Positions 18,648-26,881 of a stretch of DNA of 64,000 bases are shown one piece after another; position 1 is the stretch's first letter, and each line of letters begins with the position of its first letter. Source of the DNA: Chromohalobacter sarecensis (lineage in GTDB: Bacteria > Pseudomonadota > Gammaproteobacteria > Pseudomonadales > Halomonadaceae). The notes under the pieces are model-generated. The model was not told where the DNA came from, searched no databases, and was given only the letters and a program-made list of their open reading frames with translations. The position numbers and the translations under genes are program-made. The stretch spans positions 1 through 64,000 of the forward strand of contig NZ_JAKGAN010000002.1 in NCBI RefSeq assembly GCF_023061135.1. Direction: 5' to 3'.

Positions 18648-20222
18648 CTAGTCGGTGGCGCCGTAAAACTGGTGCAGCAGCTCGCGTAGCTCGTCCATCG
18701 AGCGCGCGGGCGTGTCGCGTCCAGGCTGCATCCCGCGTTGGAATCCGTGCTCGAGGAACGGCGCGATCAATGCGGGGTCGCCACTGATGATGTGGATGGG
18801 CACTTCGCGGTTGGGGGTATCACCCAGCATGCCGGGTGCGGCCTGATGATCGCCAAGCAGAATCAACAGAGTGTCGTCGTTCACGTAGCGCTCGGCGTAT
18901 TCGCCGGCGACCGCCAGCGAATACGCCAGCGCCGGGCCGTAGCGTTGCCGCATGCCGGCGTTATCTCCCCAAAGCTCGAGAAAGTCGCTGCCTTCGCCTT
19001 CCCAGCGCGCGAAGGCTTCGCCGTCGTCGAGTTCGTCCCAGGCCAGCGGTTCGATCACCGGCACCCAGGGCGCATGGCTGCTGATCAGGGCTAGTTCAGC
19101 GAACAACGGTTCGCGATGTTCGCGGCGTGCCTGGCGTAGGCGATGCCAGACGAACTGGTCGGGTATCGTCACCCAGCCCAGGCGCGGGCCGCGATAGTCG
19201 AGCCGCTCGTCGTCATGAATCTCGTCATAACCGAGTCGCCGTCCTGCGGGCCAGTCCCGGTAGATCGCCGGCATCATGGCGACGCTGGTGTGGCCGGTTT
19301 GTTCGAAGTCGTCGATCAAGGTGGCGCGAGGGCTTTCGAGAAAGAGGTCGTAGCGCAGTGTGGAGTCGACCCACAGCCCGCTGAGTACACTGGCATGCGC
19401 CAGGCGTGACTGCCCGCCAAGCGTGGGCGAGGCAACCCGGCCGCTGGCCACGCTGAGCCCGGCTTGCGCGAAGGCCTCGGCCATGGCGTCGAGTCGGGCG
19501 TTCACCGGCTCGGCGAAGGGCTCACGTTCGAGCGCAGCCATGCCGTAGGATTCCACGAACGCCAGAATGACATCGGTCTTGGCGAGGCCGGGCAAGGGCT
19601 GACCGTCCGGCGCATCGAGCGGGGATTCACGCTCGGACAGGCGCTCGTCGAAATCACGTAACGAGGCACGGGTCTCGTAGGCGCGGGTGGCCTGCTCGGT
19701 GAGCAGTGTAATGCCAGGCGTACCGACGGGTGCCATGTCGCGCCACAAACCGAGAAGTGCCAGTCCCACGCCGAGCACCAGCGTGCCCCAGGCGCAGCGG
19801 CGTGGCGTGTCAGGGCGAAGCAGCGTCGCCAGCAGATGGCCCAAGCCGAGGCCGATGGCCAGCAGCGCCAGGAGCGTCGCGAGCACCACTGCGATACTCA
19901 CTGGCAGGCCTAGATTGTCGCGCAACAACTCCAGCAGGATCGGTACCTGTGAGGGGTCGAGATAGAGGTTGAGCGGCCGGCCCTGGATCTCCTGAGTGAT
20001 CGTGTCGCCCAGCGCACAGATCAGCGCCAGCACGATCAACGTGGCACTGCCGTACGCCAACAGCCGGCGCGGCAGGCGCTTCCGGGGCCACAGGCTCAGA
20101 ATGCCGACCAGCATCAGGCCTTCCAGCGCCAGCCAGGGCATGGCGGCGACGCCTAAGCGGGGGATTGCCGTAGCGATGAGCGCGGCATTGACGAGTAGTA
20201 GTGTCAGCCACCAGCGAACCAT
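18648..20222 (-). CDS. Inner-membrane sulfatase-like protein (alkaline phosphatase superfamily)
   Basis: The 524-residue protein has an N-terminal membrane domain with about five hydrophobic segments (residues 1-160) and a C-terminal periplasmic domain of alkaline phosphatase/sulfatase type: VILAFVESYGM (about 215-225), SPTLGGQSRLAH (nucleophile region), SSHAPW (about 384-389) and LLGDHQ near 450. These are the metal and nucleophile positions used by LtaS and EptA-like enzymes to transfer or hydrolyse phospho-groups on lipids. The substrate is unknown. It is alone on its strand between terC and the SLC13 gene. Confidence 0.8.
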   Translation of the reverse strand: MVRWWLTLLLVNAALIATAIPRLGVAAMPWLALEGLMLVGILSLWPRKRLPRRLLAYGSATLIVLALICALGDTITQEIQGRPLNLYLDPSQVPILLELLRDNLGLPVSIAVVLATLLALLAIGLGLGHLLATLLRPDTPRRCAWGTLVLGVGLALLGLWRDMAPVGTPGITLLTEQATRAYETRASLRDFDERLSERESPLDAPDGQPLPGLAKTDVILAFVESYGMAALEREPFAEPVNARLDAMAEAFAQAGLSVASGRVASPTLGGQSRLAHASVLSGLWVDSTLRYDLFLESPRATLIDDFEQTGHTSVAMMPAIYRDWPAGRRLGYDEIHDDERLDYRGPRLGWVTIPDQFVWHRLRQARREHREPLFAELALISSHAPWVPVIEPLAWDELDDGEAFARWEGEGSDFLELWGDNAGMRQRYGPALAYSLAVAGEYAERYVNDDTLLILLGDHQAAPGMLGDTPNREVPIHIISGDPALIAPFLEHGFQRGMQPGRDTPARSMDELRELLHQFYGATD

Positions 20223-20342
20223 GGGCGTTCCTTGTCTGTATAGATCAAAAAGTGTCTAAGACCATTCCCACAAATAACTTCCGGGAATATTCGTGGTTCG
20301 TCACAATGCGGGCATCGTATCTCTTGTCAGGACACTGGTGGT

Positions 20343-22112
20343 ATGCCGTTCGATGCTTGGCTGACGTTGGCCATTGTGGCCGCGTCTTTTCTGTTGATGG
20401 CGACGAGTCGCCTCGGCCCGGACGTGATTCTCATGGGCGCGGTGATCGCGCTGTTCGGCACTGGCATCATCAACGCCGACGAGGCCCTGGCCGGCTTTTC
20501 CAACACTGGCCTTTTCACCGTGGCCTTCATGTACATTCTCGTGGCCAGCATACGCGAGACGGGCGGCATCGACCTGCTCATCCGCTATGTACTGGGGCGA
20601 CCGCGCCGTGAGCTAGGGGCTCAGGCACGTCTGCTGCTCCCGGTAGCGACGACAAGTGCCTTTCTCAACAACACCCCGGTGGTGGCGACGTTTCTGCCTG
20701 CGGTGCTGAGCTGGAGCCGGCGGCTGCGTTTGCCGGCGCATCGCTTGCTGATGCCGCTGAGCTTTGCCTCGATCCTGGGCGGTACCTGCTCGCTGCTTGG
20801 TACCAGTACCAATCTGGTGGTCGATGGACTGCTGCGCGAGCGTTATCCCGACCAGGCTCTGCATCTGTTCGATATTGCCTGGATAGGCGTCCCGGTGGCT
20901 CTGGCGGGGCTAGCGTACTTGATGCTGGTAGGGCGCTGGTTGTTGCCCAAGCGGCGCACGGCGGCGGATGTATTCGAGAATCCGCGCGAGTACACCATCG
21001 AGATGCAGGTCGACCCGCAAGGCCCCATCGTCGACAAGAGCGTCGAGGAGGCGGGGCTGCGCCATCTCGAGGGCTTGTTCCTGGTCGAGATCGAGCGCGA
21101 AGGTAACGTCGTCTCGGTGGTGGGGCGCGGCGAGCGGCTCAAGCCCAACGACCGGCTGATCTTCGCCGGGACCACGGACGCGGCGGTGGAACTGCAACAG
21201 ATACGCGGTCTGCGGCCTACCGGGCAAGGCCCGTCGAGTCTCAAGAAATCCTTCGCCGAGCGGCGTCTGGTCGAGGCGGTGGTTTCCGAGCAATGCCAGT
21301 TTCTGGGACGACGCCTGCGCGAGGGGCATTTTCGTACCTTCTATGGCGCCTCGGTGCTGGCGGTGTGCCGCCATGGCGAGCGGGTATCCGGCAATCTGGG
21401 GCAGATCCAGCTACAGCCGGCGGACGTGCTGCTCATGGAGGTGCGCCCGGCGTTCATCGAGCGCCATCGCCAGTCGCGGGATTTCCTGCTGATCAGCGAG
21501 CTCAACGGACAGGCGCGCCCGCACCACGAGCGTGCCTGGGTGGCGTGGTCGATCATGCTGGGTGTGGTCGCCCTGGCGGCGTTCGGCGTGTTGAGCCTGC
21601 TCAAGGCGGCGATGCTCGGCGCTGCTCTGGCGCTGATAACCGGTTGCTGCACGATTAGCGCGGCGCGGCGGGGACTGGATACGCAGGTGTTGCTGACCAT
21701 CGCCGCCGCATTCGGCCTGGGGGCGGCGATGGAAAGCTCCGGCGCCGCTGCGGCGCTTGCCCAGGTTGCCCTGGCGCTGGCCGATGGCAATCCGTATCTG
21801 TTGCTGATCGGTACCTATCTGGTGGTGGCGTTGTTGACCGAGATCGTCACCAACAATGCGGCGGCGGTGATCAGCTTTCCCATCGTGACCGGCGCCGCGC
21901 AGCAACTCGGCGTGGATATCATGCCCTTCGTGATCGTGGTGATGTTCGCCGCCTCGGCGAGCTTTTTGACCCCCATCGGCTATCAGACCAACTTGATGGT
22001 CTATGGGCCCGGCGGATATCGCTTCGGCGATTATCTGCGTGTAGGCGGCGGGCTGAGCGTGCTGGTCGGCGTAATGACGTTGGCGTTGGTTCCGCTGGTC
22101 TGGCCGTTCTAG
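20343..22112 (+). CDS. SLC13-type permease with paired TrkA-C (RCK_C) domains
   Basis: The 589-residue protein has two hydrophobic halves around a cytoplasmic insert (about 205-395). The first half has the SLC13 pattern FLNNTPVVATFLP (about 108-120) and GTCSLLGTSTNLVV (about 141-154); the second has TEIVTNNAAAVISFP (about 499-513) and SFLTPIGYQTNLMVYGPG. The insert contains two TrkA-C like regions (for example FLVEIEREGNVV with RLKPNDRLIFAGT), thought to sense ligands or nucleotides. Relatives with this build often carry sulfate or another anion with sodium, but the substrate cannot be fixed. The gene is monocistronic. Confidence 0.88.
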   Translation: MPFDAWLTLAIVAASFLLMATSRLGPDVILMGAVIALFGTGIINADEALAGFSNTGLFTVAFMYILVASIRETGGIDLLIRYVLGRPRRELGAQARLLLPVATTSAFLNNTPVVATFLPAVLSWSRRLRLPAHRLLMPLSFASILGGTCSLLGTSTNLVVDGLLRERYPDQALHLFDIAWIGVPVALAGLAYLMLVGRWLLPKRRTAADVFENPREYTIEMQVDPQGPIVDKSVEEAGLRHLEGLFLVEIEREGNVVSVVGRGERLKPNDRLIFAGTTDAAVELQQIRGLRPTGQGPSSLKKSFAERRLVEAVVSEQCQFLGRRLREGHFRTFYGASVLAVCRHGERVSGNLGQIQLQPADVLLMEVRPAFIERHRQSRDFLLISELNGQARPHHERAWVAWSIMLGVVALAAFGVLSLLKAAMLGAALALITGCCTISAARRGLDTQVLLTIAAAFGLGAAMESSGAAAALAQVALALADGNPYLLLIGTYLVVALLTEIVTNNAAAVISFPIVTGAAQQLGVDIMPFVIVVMFAASASFLTPIGYQTNLMVYGPGGYRFGDYLRVGGGLSVLVGVMTLALVPLVWPF

Positions 22113-22206
22113 ATCCCGTCAACATTGCCACTGACATGGACAGCCAGGGCCGTTTTGCACATCCTGAGCTTTTATATCTTCGAGTGCCTTTCAAGGAGCC
22201 GAGCCG

Positions 22207-22881
22207 ATGGCCGATTCTTCGCCACTGATCATCGAACCCCGCCAGCGTGCCGCTGATGCCACGGTAATCCTGCTGCATGGGCTGGGCGCCGATGGCCACG
22301 ATTTCGAGCCGCTGGTGCCGACATTGCCACTGGCGGATGATCTGGCGGTGCGCTTTATCCTGCCGCATGCGCCGCGTCTGGCGGTGACGGTGAATGGCGG
22401 TATGCAAATGCCGGCGTGGTACGACATCCTCGACATGAATCTTGGCCGGCGCATCGACGAGGCACAGCTCAAGGCGTCGGCGGACAGGGTGCATGCGTTG
22501 ATCGACGCCGAGATCGCCAAGGGCATCGACAGCCGCCGCATCATCGTGGCCGGGTTCTCGCAGGGCGGCGCGGTGGCCTATCACGCGGCACTGACCTATC
22601 CCCAGCCGCTGGCGGGTCTGCTGGCGCTGTCGACCTATTTCGCCACGGCCGAGTCGATCCAGCTCAGCGAGGCCAATCGCGCACTGCCTATCGAGGTGCA
22701 TCACGGCAGCTTCGACCCGGTGGTGCCCGAAACCTTGGGCCACGAGGGTGCCGAACGGGCGGAAGCGCTGGGCTACGCGGTGAATTACCGTACTTACCCC
22801 ATGCAGCATGCGCTGTGCCCCGAACAGATCGAGGACATCGGGCGCTGGTTGAACGCACGTCTCGGTGCCCAGGAGGCGTGA
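22207..22881 (+). CDS. Alpha/beta hydrolase, carboxylesterase/acyl-protein thioesterase type
   Basis: The 224-residue protein has the compact esterase fold with LLHGLGADGHDF (about 20-31, oxyanion region), the nucleophile elbow GFSQGGA (about 117-123) and late Asp and His in HGSFDPVVPE and YPMQHALCPEQ. It resembles carboxylesterase II of pseudomonads and would hydrolyse short acyl esters in the cytoplasm. Length is typical. It ends by sharing one base with the next gene (TGATG), so the two are co-translated. Confidence 0.92.
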   Translation: MADSSPLIIEPRQRAADATVILLHGLGADGHDFEPLVPTLPLADDLAVRFILPHAPRLAVTVNGGMQMPAWYDILDMNLGRRIDEAQLKASADRVHALIDAEIAKGIDSRRIIVAGFSQGGAVAYHAALTYPQPLAGLLALSTYFATAESIQLSEANRALPIEVHHGSFDPVVPETLGHEGAERAEALGYAVNYRTYPMQHALCPEQIEDIGRWLNARLGAQEA

Positions 22882-23522
22882 TGCAGACGATGGAAACGCC
22901 CGAGCCCGGCGACGGCGTGCGTCTTTCCACGCCTGCCGCGAAGCGCAATCGCGCGCCTATTCTGGCGCTGCTGCGCGAGGTGCTGCCCGCCTCGGGACGC
23001 GTATTGGAGATCGCCAGCGGTAGCGGCGAGCATGGCGTGTATTTCGCCGAGCATCTTCCCGCGCTCACTTGGCAGCCCAGCGACCCGAACGAACGTGCGC
23101 GGCGCTCCATCGCTGCCTGGCAGCGTCACGCGGCGCTTGCCAATCTGCGCTTACCCCTGGCGCTGGATGTGATGCAGCCCTGGCCCGATGACGCCGGTGA
23201 ACCCACGGCCATGCTGTGCATCAACATGCTGCATATCTCGCCATGGGCGGCGACCCAGGCGTTGCTGCGCGAGGCAGGGCAGCGCTTGCCTGAAGATGGC
23301 GTGCTTATCGTCTACGGTCCCTTCATGCGCGATGGCGAACACACCGCCGCGAGTAACGCGGCCTTCGATGCCGACCTGCGCCAGCGCGACCCCGCCTGGG
23401 GCATTCGTGCGCTGGAAGACGTCGAGGCCGAGGCTCGGCTAAACGGTCTTGCGTTGCAACGCGTCGAGGAACTGCCGGCGAACAACCTGGGCGTGGTCTT
23501 TCGGCGTGCGGCGAACGCTTGA
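22881..23522 (+). CDS. DUF938 protein, SAM-dependent methyltransferase fold
   Basis: From ATG 22881 (AGGAGG at 22871-22876) the protein is 213 residues, normal for DUF938. It starts with PAAKRNRAPILALL and has the SAM loop VLEIASGSGEHGVYFA (about 42-57), then INMLHISPW (about 115-123) and LIVYGPFMRDGEHT. Substrate unknown. A longer frame opening at 22416 runs against the esterase reading frame and is spurious. The stop-start overlap with the esterase gene makes a two-gene operon. Confidence 0.85.
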   Translation: MQTMETPEPGDGVRLSTPAAKRNRAPILALLREVLPASGRVLEIASGSGEHGVYFAEHLPALTWQPSDPNERARRSIAAWQRHAALANLRLPLALDVMQPWPDDAGEPTAMLCINMLHISPWAATQALLREAGQRLPEDGVLIVYGPFMRDGEHTAASNAAFDADLRQRDPAWGIRALEDVEAEARLNGLALQRVEELPANNLGVVFRRAANA

Positions 23523-23643
23523 TTTCTCGGCCCTGGCCCCAAACACTGTGGATAGACACATGGATAGATAGACATATGGATCGCGAGGGTCGCGGCACAA
23601 AGCGGCGCTCGTTCCGCCACTGCAGGATCATGGAGGAAAGGCG

Positions 23644-23886
23644 ATGAACGAAAATTTTTCCGTCGATTTGCGTTTGCCCAAGGGATGCCCGAATTGCGGC
23701 AGCCACAAGGTGACGGTCTCCCAGGCGCAACAACCTGACGATATCGTGTTCTGCAGCTCGTGCAACACTGAGATCTGCGATTATCAGACCGCTAAGCAAA
23801 TGCTCGACGAGATGCCGCGCAGCGAGAATGAACAGCTCATCGAGGATGTGGTCAACAACCGCAAGCCGTCCTCTACCGAAGAGTAG
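23644..23886 (+). CDS. Small zinc-ribbon protein, 80 residues
   Basis: Two CxxC pairs, CPNC (about 15-18) and CSSC (about 37-40), form a likely zinc ribbon, followed by an acidic, probably helical tail. The start is backed by GGAGGAAAG a few bases upstream. No enzyme motif is present. Such small ribbons are usually nucleic acid- or protein-binding, but I cannot assign a role. It is followed by a strong terminator. Confidence 0.7.
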   Translation: MNENFSVDLRLPKGCPNCGSHKVTVSQAQQPDDIVFCSSCNTEICDYQTAKQMLDEMPRSENEQLIEDVVNNRKPSSTEE

Positions 23887-23937
23887 TCCCACGCTGATGT
23901 GGCGTATTCCCACGCCCGTCAAGTGAGTCGTCAAGAC

Positions 23938-24003
23938 GGTTGTAACGTTGGTTGTAACGTCAGTGGCAAAGAGCGCGCCCCGGCCTTTTGGTCGGGGCGC
24001 TTT
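23938..24003 (+). terminator. Terminator hairpin preceded by a short tandem repeat
   Basis: An 11-bp stem, GCGCCCCGGCC (23975-23985) with GGTCGGGGCGC (23990-24000) and a TTTT loop, is followed by TTT. It lies between the convergent zinc-ribbon and phoH genes. Just upstream, GGTTGTAACGT occurs twice with a 12-base period (23938-23948 and 23950-23960); its meaning is unclear. Confidence 0.8.
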
Positions 24004-24046
24004 GCTTGGCGAAGGATAAAAGGAGCGCTGCGTTAGCGAAGCGTTA

Positions 24047-25459
24047 TCAGAGCAGTTCCTCGGCGGCGAGGGCGAGGCGTGAGCGTTCGACGCTTTTCAG
24101 CGTCACGTGGCCGGCATGCGGCCAGTCGCGGAAGCGTTCCACGGCGTAGGCCATGCCGCAGGTGTTGGCGGTGAGGTAGGGTGTGTCGATCTGCCCGACA
24201 TTGCCCAGCAGCACCAGCTTGGTATTGCGCCCCGCCCGTGTGATCAGTGCCTTGAGTTGCTTGGGTGTGAAATTCTGTGCCTCGTCGATGATCAGGAAAG
24301 TATCGCTCAAGGTGCGCCCGCGCATGAAGCTCGGCGAGCGGATCTGCACGCGGGAGCCGATCAACTGGCGGGTGGCGCCGTCGTTCCAGCTCGAGCTGCC
24401 GTGTTGTTCGTCGCGTAACAGGTTGTCCATGTTGTCGTGGAAGGCGCCCATCCAGGGCGACATCTTTTCTTCCTCGGTGCCGGGGAGGAAGCCGATATCC
24501 TCGCCCATGGGGATCGGCGCGCGGGTGAAGACGATACGCTCGAAGTGCTTGCTATCCAGGGTTTGTTGGAAGGCCGCCGCTAGGGTCATGTAGGTCTTGC
24601 CGGTCCCGGCGTTGCCGGCGATGGTGACCAGGTCGATCTCGGGGTCCATCAGCAGGTTGAGGGTGAAATTCTGGCGGCTGTCGTGGGCGTGTACGCCCCA
24701 TACGCCGTCATGATGACGGTAGTTGGTCAGCAGTTGCAGCGTGGCGCGGTGCGGCGCGAGCGAGCGTACGATGGCCTCGAAACCGGCGCCGTTGTCGCTG
24801 TCCGAGACCAGCATACCGACGTGCCAGTCCTTGGGTAGCTCGCCCGCGAGGTGGTAGAAGGTGCCCTTTTCGGTGCGCTCGACATCGACCTCGACGTTGA
24901 GCCGATCCCACAGCCCGCGTCCTTCCTCGCCGGCCTCGGCGTAGACCTTGGCGCCCTCGATCATGGCGTCGAGGTCGTCGAAGGCGCGGTCGTTGAGGTA
25001 ATCCTCCACCGGCACGTTCAGCGCCGCCGCCTTGACGCGCAGGTTGATGTCCTTGGTGACCAGGATCACCGAGGCATCGGGGCGCTCGTCACGCAGGAGG
25101 CAGGTCTCGGCGAGCAGGCGGTTATCGGGGGAATCGACCAACGGGTCGAGTGTCTTGAGGTCGGTGTAGCACAGAAAACGCAGGCGGCCGCTGGGGCCGT
25201 GACTCACCGGTAGCGGAATGCCCTCTTGAATTTGCTCGGGAGTGAAGCGAGAGGTCAGGTCGGACAGGGTGCGGCTGATTTGCCGCGCGGTCTGGGCGAT
25301 TTCACGAATCCCATTCTTGTGCTTGTCGAGCTCCTCCAGCACCGTCATGGGGATGACGACATCATGTTCCTCGAAGTGGTACAGGGCTGCGGGGTCATGG
25401 ATCAGGACATTGGTATCCAGTACGTAGAGCCGGGTCGCTTTCTTGTCGAGTCTCACCAT
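24047..25459 (-). CDS. PIN-PhoH fusion, PhoH-like ATPase/ribonuclease
   Basis: The 470-residue protein has an N-terminal PIN nuclease domain (YVLDTNVLIHDP near 11-22, plus later acidic residues) and a C-terminal PhoH ATPase with Walker A AGNAGTGKTYM near 262, FLIIDEAQNFTPKQL near 370-384, and LLGNVGQIDTPYL. The PIN-PhoH arrangement is thought to couple RNA unwinding to cleavage. The start is set at 25459 (MVRLDKKAT) because an AGGAG site precedes it; upstream codons to 25606 do not resemble the family. Confidence 0.9.
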   Translation of the reverse strand: MVRLDKKATRLYVLDTNVLIHDPAALYHFEEHDVVIPMTVLEELDKHKNGIREIAQTARQISRTLSDLTSRFTPEQIQEGIPLPVSHGPSGRLRFLCYTDLKTLDPLVDSPDNRLLAETCLLRDERPDASVILVTKDINLRVKAAALNVPVEDYLNDRAFDDLDAMIEGAKVYAEAGEEGRGLWDRLNVEVDVERTEKGTFYHLAGELPKDWHVGMLVSDSDNGAGFEAIVRSLAPHRATLQLLTNYRHHDGVWGVHAHDSRQNFTLNLLMDPEIDLVTIAGNAGTGKTYMTLAAAFQQTLDSKHFERIVFTRAPIPMGEDIGFLPGTEEEKMSPWMGAFHDNMDNLLRDEQHGSSSWNDGATRQLIGSRVQIRSPSFMRGRTLSDTFLIIDEAQNFTPKQLKALITRAGRNTKLVLLGNVGQIDTPYLTANTCGMAYAVERFRDWPHAGHVTLKSVERSRLALAAEELL

Positions 25460-25689
25460 CGGGGGAAGCACTCCTTGGTTAACGGCTTCTCCGACCCTGA
25501 CAGGATGATGTTGCGCCCCTGTGGCGTCCGACTCACCCTGGCAGCGTCGCCTGCTAAACAGTCCGGTCGAGGTGGGGTGTCGGGCATTCTCCTTTGTGTG
25601 TTGCATGACTCAAGCATGGCCGAGCGACCAAAAATTGCAATTTTTGAGACGCTGGTAGTTCTCGTACAGAATCTAATGCTCAACCGATG

Positions 25690-26598
25690 CTATTTGTTTC
25701 GCGGGTCGGCGACATAATGCCGCCACGCATGTTCTTCACGGAAACCGAGTACGTCGCGGATCTTGCGATTCGAGTACAGCGCCTCGTGTTCGCCTAATTC
25801 GCGGGTCACGGGTACTTCGGGATAGAAGCGTTCGATGATCTCCCGGGTGGTCAGATTGACGGAATTATCGTCGTTGCCGGCGTTGAAGATCTGATAGCCC
25901 AGGCCGTCGGTGGTTAGGCAACGATCGACGATCTGGCCGAGATCGCGCGCGTCGATGTAGCAGAAAATATTGCGCCGCCGCAGTGATGGGTCGGCGAAGT
26001 AAGCGGGGAAGTTCGCGGTGTATTCGTGGGGCTCGATGACGTTGCCGATCCGCAAGCCGTAGATGTCGACCCCCGAGCGCTTCTGGAAGGCTTTTGCGGT
26101 GCGCTCGTTGACGACTTTGGACATGCCGTAGCTATCCATCGGTTCGGTCGGATGCTCCTCGTCCACCGGTAGCACCTGCGGCTGAACGACACCGTCCGCA
26201 AAACAGATGCCATAGGTGGTCTCGGACGAGGCAAAAACGATCTTGCGAATGCCGAGCTTTACGGCGGCTTCGATGACGTTATAGGTGCCCAGCGTGTTGA
26301 CGCGAAATGTCTCGTTATCCGGCTTGATGAGAATGCGCGGGATCGCAGCGAAATGCACCACGGCATCGAAGTGCGGGACGCCGGTGCCCGGCTCCAGTTC
26401 GTCCAAGGCGGCATAGCTGCTCAACGCGTTGAACATCTGACCGCTGTCGGTGATATCGGCGATGATGTTATCGACGTCGGGATGGTCCAGCGGCGTCAGA
26501 TCGACGTTGACGACCCGGTGACCGCGCTCCAGCAGATAGGACACGACATGTCGGCCCGCCTTGCCGCTACCGCCGGTAAACAGAATACGTTGGGTCAT
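25690..26598 (-). CDS. NAD-dependent epimerase/dehydratase family protein
   Basis: This 302-residue extended short-chain dehydrogenase has the nucleotide loop FTGGSGKAGRHV (about 7-18), FASSETTYG with the catalytic Ser/Thr (about 122-130) and the YGMSK Tyr-Lys pair (about 155-159). It would act on a nucleotide sugar or sugar acid. Start 26598 is chosen because GAGGAGGAG lies just before it; codons up to 26631 are not supported. It shares its strand with the CocE hydrolase and ATP-grasp genes but is separated from them by a mobile repeat. Substrate not determined. Confidence 0.83.
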   Translation of the reverse strand: MTQRILFTGGSGKAGRHVVSYLLERGHRVVNVDLTPLDHPDVDNIIADITDSGQMFNALSSYAALDELEPGTGVPHFDAVVHFAAIPRILIKPDNETFRVNTLGTYNVIEAAVKLGIRKIVFASSETTYGICFADGVVQPQVLPVDEEHPTEPMDSYGMSKVVNERTAKAFQKRSGVDIYGLRIGNVIEPHEYTANFPAYFADPSLRRRNIFCYIDARDLGQIVDRCLTTDGLGYQIFNAGNDDNSVNLTTREIIERFYPEVPVTRELGEHEALYSNRKIRDVLGFREEHAWRHYVADPRNK

Positions 26599-26643
26599 AT
26601 CGCTCCTCCTCGAGATCGGGTCAATATGCACTGTACTGCATGG

Positions 26644-26703
26644 TAGGTAGGAATTAGTAGGTAAGAATTAGTCGGTGGAGTGGCGCGTGATGTATCGCGC
26701 CAC
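26644..26703. repeat. Short tandem repeat and hairpin beside the epimerase gene
   Basis: A 14-base unit occurs twice in tandem (26644-26657 and 26658-26671, one mismatch). It is followed by an 8-bp stem GTGGCGCG (26680-26687) with CGCGCCAC (26696-26703). The hairpin could end minus-strand transcripts from the CocE operon, but it lacks a T-run. Confidence 0.45.
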
Positions 26704-26740
26704 CCCGGACGGCGCAGGCATTTATGCAGTGTTTCCCTAA

Positions 26741-26881
26741 GAGGGTGTTTACAAAACAGGCGAGCGAAGGCAAGACAAGGCGAAATTGGGCGAAAAAACG
26801 GAGTTTACACGACGTAAATGAGTATTTTGAGGCCGATTTCAACGCTGTATTGTCGAGTGCAGCCCTTTTGTAAACACCCTC
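26741..26881. mobile_element. MITE-like element with perfect 16-bp terminal inverted repeats
   Basis: GAGGGTGTTTACAAAA (26741-26756) and its exact complement TTTTGTAAACACCCTC (26866-26881) bound a 141-base A+T-richer segment with no gene. TAA flanks both ends (26738-26740 and 26882-26884), consistent with a 3-base target duplication. There is no transposase, so it would be moved in trans. Its right end falls on the stop codon of the CocE-like gene. A lone copy of the same end lies at 40008-40022. Confidence 0.78.

Noticed and set aside
20244-20270. AAAAGTGTCTA(A/G)G motif shared with about 35298-35310
   Set aside because: Only about a dozen bases match and there is no structure around either copy, so chance similarity is likely.
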